Assembly: GCF_034343125.1 (NCBI RefSeq) | Contig: NZ_CP139957.1 | Location: 1,139,001-1,203,000, forward strand | DNA: 64,000 bases | Origin: Caldicellulosiruptor danielii | GTDB taxonomy: Bacteria > Bacillota > Thermoanaerobacteria > Caldicellulosiruptorales > Caldicellulosiruptoraceae | Reading direction: 5' to 3' | Shown here: positions 9,607-18,712 of the stretch, one piece after another | Position numbering within the stretch: the first letter of the stretch is position 1 | How the letters are laid out: each line of letters begins with the position of its first letter | Program-made: the position numbers and the translations under genes | Notes under the pieces: generated by a model | Databases searched by the model: none | The model's input: the letters and a program-made list of their open reading frames with translations, nothing else | What the model was told of the DNA's origin: nothing

Positions 9607-9638
9607 ATCTTTTTGAAAAGCTAAAATTTATTTTCATG

Positions 9639-9647
9639 TGATATAAT
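9639..9647 (+). promoter_or_regulatory. Extended -10 promoter for the HEPN/MNT-ispF unit
   Basis: TGATATAAT is an extended -10 element with no convincing -35 box. The surrounding 14-mer GTGATATAATTTAA (9638-9651) recurs exactly at the nurA promoter (10889-10902). Confidence 0.5.
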
Positions 9648-9697
9648 TTAAATACCAACGCGTAAAAGAACAAAATTAAAAATGGAGGATGAATAAT

Positions 9698-10090
9698 TTG
9701 GAAAAAATCAGGAATAAATTTGCTAATTTTCGGAAAGCACTTTTAAAATTGAAAGAAGCTGTAGAAGAAAGGAGTGATAATCCACTTTTATATGACGGTG
9801 CTATTCAAAGGTTTGAATTTACCTATGAGCTTGCTTGGAAGTTATTGAAGGCGTATTTGGAATATCAAGGCATAGTAAGTATTTCTTCACCCAGAGCAGT
9901 TTTCAAAGAAGCATTTTCGGTGTGTTTGATTGAAAATCAAGAAAAGTGGCTAAGGATGATTGAAGATAGGAACTTGACTGTCCACACTTATGATGAGTGT
10001 GTTGCAAAAGCTATTTTTGAGAGAATAAAAAGTGATTACTTACCTTTATTTGAGGAACTTGAAAAAAGATTTGAGGAGTTGATTAGATGA
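9698..10090 (+). CDS. HEPN-type protein, HI0074 / nucleotidyltransferase substrate-binding family (HepT-like)
   Basis: A 130-residue all-helical protein. The motif RNLTVHTYDE near its C-terminus is the R-x4-H-x-Y signature of HEPN ribonuclease toxins. Its gene overlaps the following minimal nucleotidyltransferase gene by four bases (ATGA). Together they form a HEPN/MNT pair, in which the MNT partner modifies the Tyr of R-x4-H-x-Y with AMP in studied systems. The ATG at 9689 directly abuts the GGAGG at 9684-9688 and is too close; the in-frame TTG at 9698 is better placed. Whether this pair acts as toxin-antitoxin in this host is inference. Confidence 0.85.
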   Translation: MEKIRNKFANFRKALLKLKEAVEERSDNPLLYDGAIQRFEFTYELAWKLLKAYLEYQGIVSISSPRAVFKEAFSVCLIENQEKWLRMIEDRNLTVHTYDECVAKAIFERIKSDYLPLFEELEKRFEELIR

Positions 10091-10386
10091 GATTCGGGAT
10101 TGAAGATGTCATATTTGATAAGATTATAGAGCTTATCAGAAACGAAAAGTCAATCAAAAAAGCTATATTGTTTGGTTCAAGAGCAAGAGGTGATTATAAA
10201 ATAAATTCGGATATTGACATTGCAATAGTTGTAGATGGTGAAACAACAGCTGGTTTTAAATTAGATTTGGATGAAGCTGCAGGGCTTTATAAAGTTGACT
10301 TAGTTGAACTTGAAAAATTAGAAAACGAAACATTCAAAAATAAAATCCTAAAAGAAGGAATTGTAATATTTGAAAGGGGAGTTTAA
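10087..10386 (+). CDS. Minimal nucleotidyltransferase (MNT, MntA-like)
   Basis: A 99-residue protein of the polymerase-beta nucleotidyltransferase fold. The catalytic signature is intact: [18 protein letters not shown], giving GS...D-x-D, and a third acidic residue in YKVDLVEL. In MntA-HepT systems this protein neutralises the HEPN partner by adenylylating its tyrosine. It overlaps the HEPN gene by four bases. ispF begins only five bases after its stop, so the pair appears to be cotranscribed with an essential isoprenoid gene, which is unusual. Confidence 0.87.
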   Translation: MRFGIEDVIFDKIIELIRNEKSIKKAILFGSRARGDYKINSDIDIAIVVDGETTAGFKLDLDEAAGLYKVDLVELEKLENETFKNKILKEGIVIFERGV

Positions 10387-10391
10387 AGCAA

Positions 10392-10865
10392 ATGTTTAAA
10401 GTGGGGATTGGATATGATGTTCACAGATTTGTCGAAAAAAGAAAACTAATTCTCGGCGGTGTTGAGATTCCATTTGAAAAAGGGCTTTTAGGACATTCTG
10501 ATGCAGATGTTTTGATTCACGCAATCATTGACGCAATCCTTGGTGCTATGGGTGAAGATGATATTGGAAGACTTTTCCCTGACACTGATATGAAATATAA
10601 GGATATCTCAAGTATCACTCTTTTAAAGGAAGTTTCAAAACTTTTGAAAAACAAAGGCATGAGTATAATTAACATAGATACAACAATAGTTGCACAAAAA
10701 CCCAAAATTTCTCCATACACAGATGAGATGAAGACAAACATTGCAAAAGCTTTAAATATTGAAAAAACTCAAGTGAACATAAAAGGAAAGACAACAGAAG
10801 GTTTGGGATTTGAAGGGAGAGAGGAAGGAATTTCAGCTTACGCTGTTGTTCTATTACACGAATAA
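10392..10865 (+). CDS. ispF: 2-C-methyl-D-erythritol 2,4-cyclodiphosphate synthase
   Basis: A 157-residue enzyme of the MEP isoprenoid pathway. It cyclises CDP-methylerythritol 2-phosphate with release of CMP. Metal ligands appear in YDVHRF near residue 10 and [12 protein letters not shown] near residues 34-45; [10 protein letters not shown] and the C-terminal [14 protein letters not shown] motif are also present. Length is standard. The ispD partner is not adjacent. It seems to be read from the same promoter as the HEPN/MNT pair. Confidence 0.96.
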   Translation: MFKVGIGYDVHRFVEKRKLILGGVEIPFEKGLLGHSDADVLIHAIIDAILGAMGEDDIGRLFPDTDMKYKDISSITLLKEVSKLLKNKGMSIINIDTTIVAQKPKISPYTDEMKTNIAKALNIEKTQVNIKGKTTEGLGFEGREEGISAYAVVLLHE

Positions 10866-10869
10866 ATGT

Positions 10870-10898
10870 TTGATAAATTTTATTTATAGTGATATAAT
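10870..10898 (+). promoter_or_regulatory. Promoter of the nurA-herA-mre11-rad50 operon
   Basis: TTGATA at 10870-10875 and TATAAT at 10893-10898 are 17 bases apart, with TG one base before the -10 box. Transcription would start near 10905, which makes the ATG at 10910 nearly leaderless and favours the later nurA start at 10949. Confidence 0.75.
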
Positions 10899-10948
10899 TT
10901 AAGTGATTAATGTTGCTTGATTACATTAAAAATAGTGGATGTGAGAAA

Positions 10949-12121
10949 ATGTTAGATTTTCACAACTTGGCTCAACAGATAAACGAAAAGAAGAATGTGA
11001 TATTGGAAAGGGAAAAAGAGATAAAAGAAAATATTCATGAGGTTCTTAAGTTTTTGAGCTTTTTAGATGGTCAAAAGATAGAAAAGGTGCTTTCTAAAAT
11101 TCCAAGAAAAGATGAGAAAAACGAAATCTTATTTTGTCTTCCATATTATAGCAATTTCGATGAATTCATGAAGGGTTTTTCTTGTGAGGTTCAGACAAGT
11201 TATGAGGTATTTGCAGTTGATGGTAGCAATACTGAGATTGACAGACATATCTCACAGCCTTACTACCTTTTGAACATTGCCTGTGTAGAAATTACTTATG
11301 ACAATGAAAACAGCAATTTTAATTACCAAACATATCCATACATTTACCTTGATGAAGAGCTTTACTCAAGAAAAGAAGCTCAGGCAATCAAAAGCTCCTC
11401 AGAAATATCAAGAGAAAGACAGGCAAAAGAGTACATGGCTATTTTAGAGTATGTTGAAAACTCTTTACCAAAAAACGAGCTAAGACTTGTTCTTTATGAT
11501 GGAAATCTCATTGACTGGACGCAGGACAGGCAGGGTTTGCGCTTTGGCAGAAGGGCAAATCTTGAGCTTGAAAGGATTTTTAGGGTGGCGAAACAGAAAA
11601 ACATAGCAGTTTGTGGTTTTATCTCAATGCCAAAAAATTCTATTATTTCTAATCTTTATAGGATATATAACTGTGAGAAAATGAGGATTGATTGTAAGGA
11701 GTGCAGCAGAGAAGAGAAGAGGAATTGTGAAAAGATAGAGAGAATAAGAGATGTGTTTTTGTTTTCGCACCTGAGAAGTGGGCAACACTCTAATGTGTTT
11801 TACACCTTAGGAAGAGCATTTGACGAGTTTGAAGACACGGATATTACCTTTGTTTACCTTGCAACTGGCTATGAGATTGCTCGAATAGAGATTCCTGTTT
11901 ATGTTGCAAAAGATAGAGATTGGCTCAAAAAATGCATTGGTGCAATATATCACCAGTGTCAGATTGGCTTTGGTTATCCTATATCACTCACACATGCTCA
12001 TGAGTTTTCTACCATTTCACATCAGGACAAAGCAGCCATAGAAAATATGCTTTTGGGGGTTGGGGATGCTATTTTGCCATATTCTGCAAAGAAGAATAAT
12101 AAGGTCAAAAGGATAGTATAA
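10949..12121 (+). CDS. nurA: NurA-domain 5'-3' nuclease
   Basis: A NurA-family nuclease of 390 residues from the preferred start. In archaea NurA works with the HerA hexameric ATPase to resect 5' strands at DNA double-strand breaks. The first catalytic aspartate lies in FAVDGSNTEIDRH near residue 90. A second acidic site appears in LRLVLYDGNLID, and the C-terminal ATGYEIARIEIPVYVAKD segment is also typical. A cluster of cysteines (CEKMRIDCKECSREEKRNCEK) in the middle may bind metal. The open frame starts at ATG 10910, but the promoter predicts a start there of almost no leader, so ATG 10949 is chosen. It is the first gene of a five-gene repair operon. Confidence 0.88.
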   Translation: MLDFHNLAQQINEKKNVILEREKEIKENIHEVLKFLSFLDGQKIEKVLSKIPRKDEKNEILFCLPYYSNFDEFMKGFSCEVQTSYEVFAVDGSNTEIDRHISQPYYLLNIACVEITYDNENSNFNYQTYPYIYLDEELYSRKEAQAIKSSSEISRERQAKEYMAILEYVENSLPKNELRLVLYDGNLIDWTQDRQGLRFGRRANLELERIFRVAKQKNIAVCGFISMPKNSIISNLYRIYNCEKMRIDCKECSREEKRNCEKIERIRDVFLFSHLRSGQHSNVFYTLGRAFDEFEDTDITFVYLATGYEIARIEIPVYVAKDRDWLKKCIGAIYHQCQIGFGYPISLTHAHEFSTISHQDKAAIENMLLGVGDAILPYSAKKNNKVKRIV

Positions 12122-12140
12122 AAAAGGAGTTGTGCTGGTT

Positions 12141-12725
12141 ATGGCAGTTGGTGAGATAATTGACATCTCTTTTACTCAGATTACATGTGAGGCAAAAGAC
12201 CTTAACAATATCCCTACAGCCGGGCAGTTTATAAGATTTGATCTTGATAACTACAAGGTCTTGGGGTGTGTTACAAGGTATGACATAGGAAGTATATCAC
12301 AAGAAGGATATCCGCGGGCTTTGTGGAAAACACCTGATGAGCTGGAAAGGTTTTATCCACAGCTTGAGCAGATTTTAAAAGGTTATTTTAAGTGCATAAT
12401 CCTTGGCTTTATATCAAATGGCAAATTCATAAACTGCCTTCCGGACAAAAGTATAAGGCTTCACACAATGGTTGAGTTGGCAGACAAAAAGGATATACTT
12501 TTGGCAACACAAAGCAGTTTATTTCTAAACGCTGTTATAAAAGCCAAGGATGTTGACATTGTTGAGGTAATTCCATGGATGCTTTACTTTGCGTATGTTG
12601 CAAGAGAAAAGGATTATGAGTACATAGAACATATGGGAAAAGAGCTTAACGCATATCTTAAATATGACTTAAATCTTCTTACACCTATTGTTGAGAGATT
12701 AGAAAATTTAATTACAAACCTGTAA
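12141..12725 (+). CDS. Unknown protein between nurA and herA, possible stand-alone HAS-barrel
   Basis: A protein of about 194 residues with no family I can name with certainty. Its first 55 residues (VGEIIDISFTQITCEAKD, then GQFIRFD and KVLGCVTRYDIGS) run parallel to the N-terminal HAS-barrel of the neighbouring HerA, which begins IGKVIGGSFLEGLAIKVED and continues with GSILVSQ and CMLTDMVIEG. The C-terminal half is helical. A small HAS-barrel partner of HerA or NurA is therefore inferred. The GTG at 12132 lies too close to AAGGAG; ATG at 12141 is preferred. It sits 19 bases after nurA and 19 bases before herA, so cotranscription is near certain. Confidence 0.7.
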   Translation: MAVGEIIDISFTQITCEAKDLNNIPTAGQFIRFDLDNYKVLGCVTRYDIGSISQEGYPRALWKTPDELERFYPQLEQILKGYFKCIILGFISNGKFINCLPDKSIRLHTMVELADKKDILLATQSSLFLNAVIKAKDVDIVEVIPWMLYFAYVAREKDYEYIEHMGKELNAYLKYDLNLLTPIVERLENLITNL

Positions 12726-12744
12726 TGTAAAGGGTGGATAAAAG

Positions 12745-14412
12745 ATGCCAGAGAATTTTTATAAACAGCAGAGAATTGGTAAGGTCATAGGCGGGTCGTT
12801 TTTAGAAGGGCTTGCTATAAAGGTAGAGGATGATTCTACTGTGGAAGATACAAGGATAGGTAGTATTCTTGTCAGCCAGACAGAAAAGAAAAAGTACTAC
12901 TGTATGCTAACTGATATGGTCATTGAAGGTATGAACAAGCAGTCATTAACTGAGCTTCCAAGAGGAAGTACTTTTTCGCTTTTAAACAGAATTACAAAAG
13001 GGACTTCAATTTACACAATATTTAAAGCACAGCCTGTGCTTGCATTTGACCTGAAAGAAGGTACAAACCAGCCTATAAGAAATATTCCTCTTCATGCATC
13101 GATGGTGAGAAAAGCAACATATGATGACATTCAAGATGTGTTTGGAAGTTTTGAAAAAGACCCAAAACGCTTTTTTCCAATCGGAAGCGTTCTTGACATG
13201 GATGAAAGTACACAGGTGTGTATTGACATTGACAGGTTTATTGAAAGAAGTAGCGGCATTTACGGTCGAACAGGTACAGGAAAGTCATTTATTGCAAGAC
13301 TTATAATGGCAGGGATTATTCTTTCTGACAAAGCCTCTTTGCTGATATTTGATGCGCATTCAGACCATGGACCAGACAGCATTGATGAAGAAAATCGTCA
13401 GATAAAAGGGTTAAAGAGCCTTTTTGGGAGCAAGGTACAACTGATGACTATTGAGTCAAGTTATGCAAACAGAGCAGGAGTCTTACCAATTGAAATTGAT
13501 GTGAGGGATGTTGAGGTTGAGGATATCTTGTCAATTTCAGAGGAGTTAAACCTAAATGAAACAGCTGAACAGGTAATGATTGCGCTCAAAAACAGGTTAG
13601 AAGTCCAAGGAAGGCACTGGCTTGAGGAAATCTTGATAAACGGTGAAGAGCTTGCCGAAGAGTTTAAGGAAAGTGAAGCTGTGGTCAACAGAAGCTCACT
13701 CTTAGCTCTTATACGAAAACTTTCTGTTCTAAAAGAGCTTCCTTATCTTCGCTATGACAGAAGACCTGGTACAAATTCCATTGATATAATCTTAGATTAC
13801 CTTCAAAGAGGAATTAGTGTTGATATAACCTTTGGCAAGGGAGACAAGCTACTTAACTACCTGTTTGTTACAAATGTGCTTTCAAGACGAATATACAATA
13901 GATACATGGAGATGTACGAAAAACACATATCAAACAGAAAAAAATTCCCAGCACCAAGACCGCTTGTGATTGCCATAGAAGAAGCTCACAGATTTTTATC
14001 ACCAGATGTTGCAAAACAGACCATATTTGGCACAATAGCAAGAGAGATGAGAAAAGCAAAGGTAAGCCTTATGTGTATAGACCAGAGACCTTCTCAGATA
14101 GACAGTGAGATTGCATCACAAATTGGGACAAGGGTTATTTTATCTCTTTCTGATGAAGCTGATATTACAAGTGCGCTTGCTGGTATGAAAAATAGTAAGC
14201 AACTGCGGGGGATTATCGAGTCTCTTGATTCAAAACAGCAGGCTTTACTGATAGGTCATGCAGTCCCTATGCCAATTGCAATAAAGACAAGAGGTTATGA
14301 TAACAGCTTTTATGATTTTGTTTCAATTTATGCTCCAAAACATGAGGTGGACGAAAAGTACGAAAAAACGATAGAGGCATCTAAGAAGTGGCTTGATGAG
14401 ATGGACTATTAA
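12745..14412 (+). CDS. herA: HerA-type hexameric DNA translocase ATPase
   Basis: A 555-residue ATPase of the HerA/FtsK superfamily. The N-terminal 100 residues form a HAS-barrel. Walker A is GRTGTGKSFIARL near residues 173-185. Walker B with catalytic glutamate is VIAIEEAHRF near residue 410. An arginine-finger-like REMRKAKVSLMCIDQRPSQ segment follows. In archaea HerA pumps DNA for NurA resection alongside Mre11-Rad50. All motor motifs are intact. The order nurA, small protein, herA, mre11, rad50 mirrors the archaeal operon with a changed gene order. Confidence 0.92.
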   Translation: MPENFYKQQRIGKVIGGSFLEGLAIKVEDDSTVEDTRIGSILVSQTEKKKYYCMLTDMVIEGMNKQSLTELPRGSTFSLLNRITKGTSIYTIFKAQPVLAFDLKEGTNQPIRNIPLHASMVRKATYDDIQDVFGSFEKDPKRFFPIGSVLDMDESTQVCIDIDRFIERSSGIYGRTGTGKSFIARLIMAGIILSDKASLLIFDAHSDHGPDSIDEENRQIKGLKSLFGSKVQLMTIESSYANRAGVLPIEIDVRDVEVEDILSISEELNLNETAEQVMIALKNRLEVQGRHWLEEILINGEELAEEFKESEAVVNRSSLLALIRKLSVLKELPYLRYDRRPGTNSIDIILDYLQRGISVDITFGKGDKLLNYLFVTNVLSRRIYNRYMEMYEKHISNRKKFPAPRPLVIAIEEAHRFLSPDVAKQTIFGTIAREMRKAKVSLMCIDQRPSQIDSEIASQIGTRVILSLSDEADITSALAGMKNSKQLRGIIESLDSKQQALLIGHAVPMPIAIKTRGYDNSFYDFVSIYAPKHEVDEKYEKTIEASKKWLDEMDY

Positions 14413-14436
14413 AAATTTTTCAAGAGGGAGAATAAA

Positions 14437-15708
14437 ATGGCAATAAGAGGTGTTCATACAGCAGACCTTCATTTTGGTGTGACAACTTATAGCAAAGAGA
14501 CTCCAGACGGACTTGGCTCGCGTGTACATGACTTTTTCAAAACATTTGACAGAATACTGGAGTTTATACAAGAAAATGGTATTGATCTTTTGCTTATAAC
14601 AGGCGATATTTTTAAAGACAGGGAACCGAACTCTACACTGAGGAATATGTTTTACAAGAGGGTTGTGGATATTTCAAAAGAAGGTGTTTTGGTCATAATA
14701 ATTCCAGGCAATCATGATATGCATCCATTTGAGACAAAAGACCATTCTATAAAGGTTTTTGAAATATTTGACCAGCCAAACATTGTTGTAATGGACAAAC
14801 CTTTTGAAGTCAAAGAATTTGAAATAAGAAGTGAAAAGCTTCGCATTGTGGCTGTGCCATACCTTTATCTTGAAAGGTTTGTGGATGAGACATTTCCTCA
14901 AAAGACAGAAGAGTTTGATCTGGTAGCAGCCAACTTTTTTGAGAGAAAGCTCGGCCAGATTTTGGACTCTTTAGAAGACAATGTTCCAACAATCCTTGCG
15001 GGGCATTTTACTGTAACAGAGGCACAGATTGGAAGTGAGAGAGCAATTATGCTTGGCAAAGACATAAAAGTGCCTCTTTCTTGCCTTTTAAATACAAAGT
15101 TAAAATTTGTCGCCCTGGGTCACATTCACAAACCTCAAATTTTACATGCAGCAAACCCTACTGTGTTGTATTGCGGCTCGCCTGACAGAATAGATTTTTC
15201 TGAGGCAAACGACAGCAAGGGGTTTGTTGTGTTTGAGATAGAAAAAGATGATTTTAGGTTTGAGTTTCAACCTGTTAAGGTAAGACCTTTTTGCCAGTTG
15301 GAAATTGATGTGTTTGAAGACCAAGTAGAAAATCTCAATAAAAAGCTTCTTGACAAAATAGAAGAGAAAATACAAATGTTTGAGCAAAATACTTTAAGTA
15401 GTATTCAGGTTTCGGTTGTAAAGCTCATAATGAAAACTCAAAGTTTAATAAAAGAAAAGATTGACATTGGGCTTGTAGAGAAGTTTTTGAGAGATAGATG
15501 TTTTGTTTTAGCGCCTGTTGAAATTGAAGTAGTTGATTCAAAAAAAGATTTTAGAATAGCTGAGGTTGACGAGAAGTCAGACCCTGTTTATGCCTTTGAA
15601 AAATTTTTATCAGCAAGCCAGAAATACAGGGGTATAGAGAATAAAGATAAGGTTGTATCAGAATTTAAAAAACTTTTGTATGAAGTGCAGGAAAATGAAA
15701 GCAAATAA
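14437..15708 (+). CDS. sbcD: Mre11/SbcD-type DNA double-strand-break nuclease
   Basis: A 423-residue metallophosphoesterase nuclease that pairs with Rad50/SbcC to process DNA ends and hairpins. The phosphodiesterase motifs occur in order: HTADLHFG near residue 7, TGDIFKDREPN near 50, PGNHD near 90, AGHFT near 190 and LGHIHKPQ near 230. The C-terminal part, with helical content, would bind the SbcC coiled coil. AGAGGGAG precedes the ATG at 14437. It lies 24 bases after herA and 17 bases before sbcC. Confidence 0.95.
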   Translation: MAIRGVHTADLHFGVTTYSKETPDGLGSRVHDFFKTFDRILEFIQENGIDLLLITGDIFKDREPNSTLRNMFYKRVVDISKEGVLVIIIPGNHDMHPFETKDHSIKVFEIFDQPNIVVMDKPFEVKEFEIRSEKLRIVAVPYLYLERFVDETFPQKTEEFDLVAANFFERKLGQILDSLEDNVPTILAGHFTVTEAQIGSERAIMLGKDIKVPLSCLLNTKLKFVALGHIHKPQILHAANPTVLYCGSPDRIDFSEANDSKGFVVFEIEKDDFRFEFQPVKVRPFCQLEIDVFEDQVENLNKKLLDKIEEKIQMFEQNTLSSIQVSVVKLIMKTQSLIKEKIDIGLVEKFLRDRCFVLAPVEIEVVDSKKDFRIAEVDEKSDPVYAFEKFLSASQKYRGIENKDKVVSEFKKLLYEVQENESK

Positions 15709-15725
15709 AGAGGTGGGGATGAAAT

Positions 15726-18299
15726 TTGAGACCTCTTTTTTTGAGGATTGAAAATTTCAAATCATATCAAGAGACTCAAAACGAGATTGATTTTAGTAAT
15801 ATAAAAGTTGCTTGTATCATAGGAAAAAATGGCAATGGAAAATCTTCTATTGCTGAGGCAATTGCCTGGGCGCTTTTTGGTGAGTTTGAAAGACTTCAAA
15901 CAGGCAAGCGTGGAAAAGTTGCAGAAACAGAGTATATAAACTCACATAGGGATTATATGCAGGTTGAATTTGAATTTGAGTTGAATAAGACCATATATAA
16001 AGTTGTGAGAAGACTTGATAGGAAAGGAAGAAAGTACCTTTCGCTTTTTGTTAGAAAAGCAGATAGTCTCATACCTATAAATGAAGCAACTTACACCCAA
16101 ACTCAAATAAAGCTTCAGAATATTTTGGGGATAGATTTTAATGTCTTTTTGCATTCTGCATATCTTTCTCAAAAACGAACAGAAGATTTTTTACTTTCTT
16201 CACCAGAAGACAGGCGTGAAGTTCTTGCAAAGATATTAAATCTGAGTATATATGACAGGATAAACGAGCTTGCGAAAGAAAAGCGAAAAGAAATAAAGGT
16301 TTTGCTGGACATTAAAAGTAAAGAATTAGAGGAAAAAAATAAGATTTTGTCTGAGGGAGAGTCTATAAAATCTTTAGTGGCTGATTTGGAAAAGAAAAAA
16401 GCCACAATAGAAGCTGAATTAAATGGTTTGAGAAATAGACTAAATACCCTTATTTCACAGAAATCTGAAATAGAACAAAAAGTTGGTTTATTGAGTCAGA
16501 AAAAAAATGAAATTTCAGAACTTCAGAGAAAAGCTGAGGAGATAAGGTATAAGATTGAGACTGCCAGAAAAGAGCTTCTGAAAATTGAAGAAAAATTAAA
16601 GGAAGAAGGTAAGATAACTGCAATGGTTAAAGAATACGAGATGATAAAAGGAAAAGTTGAGCTCAAGAGAAAGGATTATGAAACGTATCTTGAGCTCAAA
16701 AACAAGATGGTTTTGTATGAGAGGGATATACAAAACAAACTTGAGCAGAAAAAGATATTTGAAAAAAACATTGAAGAGAATAATTCTCAGCTGAATAAAG
16801 AATCTTCTGAGATTTCAAAGTATGAGGAAGAGATGAAAAAAGTAGAGGTGGAAATTTCGAAGGTGGAAAATGAGCTGGAAAAAGTAAAATGGTATAAACA
16901 GGAACAAGAGAAAAAAAGGGAGGAGATTGTAAAGCATGAAAAGTTGTTAGAGGTGGTTGAGAACAAATTAAAAGAGCTTGCTTCAAGTTACAGGCTCATA
17001 GAGGCAAATCAGGGAAGGTGCCCAGTATGCTTGCGCCAGATTAATGGCCAGGAAGAAAAAGAGCATATAAAAAATGAAATTGTAGCCCAAGGAAAAGAAT
17101 TTAAACTCAAAAGAGAAAGTTTGACTCAAAAACTTAAGATTCTGAAAAGGGAATTTTCTGAGCTTGAAGAGAAAATAAAACTTGAAGAGCTTCTTCGGGC
17201 GAGAGAAAAGAAGCTTCACGGGATGTTTGAAAACCTGAAGGCTATGGTGAGTCAGAAAACACAAAACATTGTTAATCTACAAAATTCAATAGCCCAAATA
17301 ACCCAAAGTGTAAGGCTTTGTGAAGATGAAGTAGAAAGACTGAAAGAAAAAATAGCAAACATAAAAAGAGAAATTTCCATTTTAAACTTTGATGAGAATT
17401 ACTACACCCAGCTTTTGCAAAGAGAAAAAGAACTTGAAATATATCAGAGACTTTTTAATGAGCTTACTGTAAACAAGGTGAAGGCTGAGAATTTAAAAAA
17501 GGAGATACTTGAGTATCAAGAACAAGAAAAAGAGGTTTTAAAAAAGGTTGAGAATTTAAAGCAGGAGATAGCAAATTTATCTTCTTTTGCACATGATATG
17601 ATGCTTGAAAAGGTAAAGTCAGATATTCTGAGCTGTGAAAATAAGATAAAAAATCTTCAAGAAAATCTCAATTCTGTTTTAAAAGAATTGGGAATCCTTG
17701 AGCAGAAACTAAATCAGATTGAAGAGGCGAAAAAGAAGCTCTTAAGCCTTGAAAATGAAATAGATGAGATGAAAAGAAAGATTGAAATATACGACATAAT
17801 AATAGATATCACGGGACCAGATGGAATAAAGAACGAAATAATTGCAAATACATTGCCACAGATAAAAGATGAAGCAAATGGACTTTTAAAAATACTGACA
17901 AACGGAGCATTTTCAATAGATTTTAAAACCCAAAGAGAAACAACATCTGGGAAAACAATAGAAACGCTCCAAATAGAAATTTCTGATGCAAACGGTACAA
18001 GAAACTATGAGCTTTTTTCGGGAGGAGAGCTTTTCAGAATAAATTTTGCTATCAGAATTGCTCTTTCAAAGGTACTTCTCAAAAGAGCAGGTGCTTCCAT
18101 AAGGATGCTTATTTTAGACGAAGGTTTTGGTTCTCAGGATGAAGAGGGAAAAGACCACATTGTTGAGTGTCTGAATAGAATCAAAGACCAGTTTGACACT
18201 ATACTTGTTATAACCCACATAGAGGATTTAATGGATGCGTTTGATCAGCGAATTGTTGTTAAAAAAGATATGGAAGGCTCTAAAATTTTTGTTGTATAA
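15726..18299 (+). CDS. sbcC: Rad50/SbcC-type SMC-like ATPase
   Basis: An 857-residue ABC-type ATPase with a long coiled coil. It has Walker A GKNGNGKSSIAEA near residue 37, the zinc hook CPVC near residue 432 at the middle of the coiled coil, and a C-terminal half-site with LFSGGELFRINFA signature and Walker B MLILDEGFGSQD. It holds DNA ends for the Mre11/SbcD nuclease. Its length is nearer archaeal Rad50 (about 850-900) than E. coli SbcC (about 1050). The start is TTG at 15726, with GAGGTGG upstream. It is the last gene of the repair operon. Confidence 0.95.
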   Translation: MRPLFLRIENFKSYQETQNEIDFSNIKVACIIGKNGNGKSSIAEAIAWALFGEFERLQTGKRGKVAETEYINSHRDYMQVEFEFELNKTIYKVVRRLDRKGRKYLSLFVRKADSLIPINEATYTQTQIKLQNILGIDFNVFLHSAYLSQKRTEDFLLSSPEDRREVLAKILNLSIYDRINELAKEKRKEIKVLLDIKSKELEEKNKILSEGESIKSLVADLEKKKATIEAELNGLRNRLNTLISQKSEIEQKVGLLSQKKNEISELQRKAEEIRYKIETARKELLKIEEKLKEEGKITAMVKEYEMIKGKVELKRKDYETYLELKNKMVLYERDIQNKLEQKKIFEKNIEENNSQLNKESSEISKYEEEMKKVEVEISKVENELEKVKWYKQEQEKKREEIVKHEKLLEVVENKLKELASSYRLIEANQGRCPVCLRQINGQEEKEHIKNEIVAQGKEFKLKRESLTQKLKILKREFSELEEKIKLEELLRAREKKLHGMFENLKAMVSQKTQNIVNLQNSIAQITQSVRLCEDEVERLKEKIANIKREISILNFDENYYTQLLQREKELEIYQRLFNELTVNKVKAENLKKEILEYQEQEKEVLKKVENLKQEIANLSSFAHDMMLEKVKSDILSCENKIKNLQENLNSVLKELGILEQKLNQIEEAKKKLLSLENEIDEMKRKIEIYDIIIDITGPDGIKNEIIANTLPQIKDEANGLLKILTNGAFSIDFKTQRETTSGKTIETLQIEISDANGTRNYELFSGGELFRINFAIRIALSKVLLKRAGASIRMLILDEGFGSQDEEGKDHIVECLNRIKDQFDTILVITHIEDLMDAFDQRIVVKKDMEGSKIFVV

Positions 18300-18352
18300 T
18301 ATTAAAGTATTTCTTTCTTGAAATAAATGATGAACAAGGAGGTAAAACTTTA

Positions 18353-18694
18353 ATGGCAAAGAATAGGTTTCCTGGGCTTGGTGGTGGCTTTAATATAAAT
18401 CAACTCCAGAAACAGGCAAAAAAAATGCAAGAGGAAATAGAAAAATTGCAAGAGGAGTTAAATCAGAGGGAGATTGAGGTAAGTAGTGGCGGTGGTGCTG
18501 TCAAGGTTGTTATTAATGGCAAAAAAGAGATAAAAAGCATTCAGATATTACCAGAAGTTGTTGACCCGGAAGATGTGGAAACTTTACAGGATTTGATAGT
18601 TGCATGTGTAAATGAAGCTATAAGAAAGGTTGACAAGATGGTAGAAGAAGAGATGCAAAAAGTTACAGGGTTTGGTATTCCAGGCCTTTTTTAA
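18353..18694 (+). CDS. YbaB/EbfC family nucleoid-associated protein
   Basis: A 113-residue DNA-binding protein of the YbaB/EbfC family, with the helical QKQAKKMQEEIEKLQEEL segment followed by the conserved GGGAVKVVINGKKEIKSI core and PEDVETLQDLIVACVNEA. The family sits beside recR in most bacteria, usually with dnaX upstream; here the gene upstream is rad50, not dnaX. AAGGAGG precedes the ATG. It is followed by recR after 18 bases. Confidence 0.93.
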   Translation: MAKNRFPGLGGGFNINQLQKQAKKMQEEIEKLQEELNQREIEVSSGGGAVKVVINGKKEIKSIQILPEVVDPEDVETLQDLIVACVNEAIRKVDKMVEEEMQKVTGFGIPGLF

Positions 18695-18712
18695 AACGAG
18701 GTTGAGATAAAG

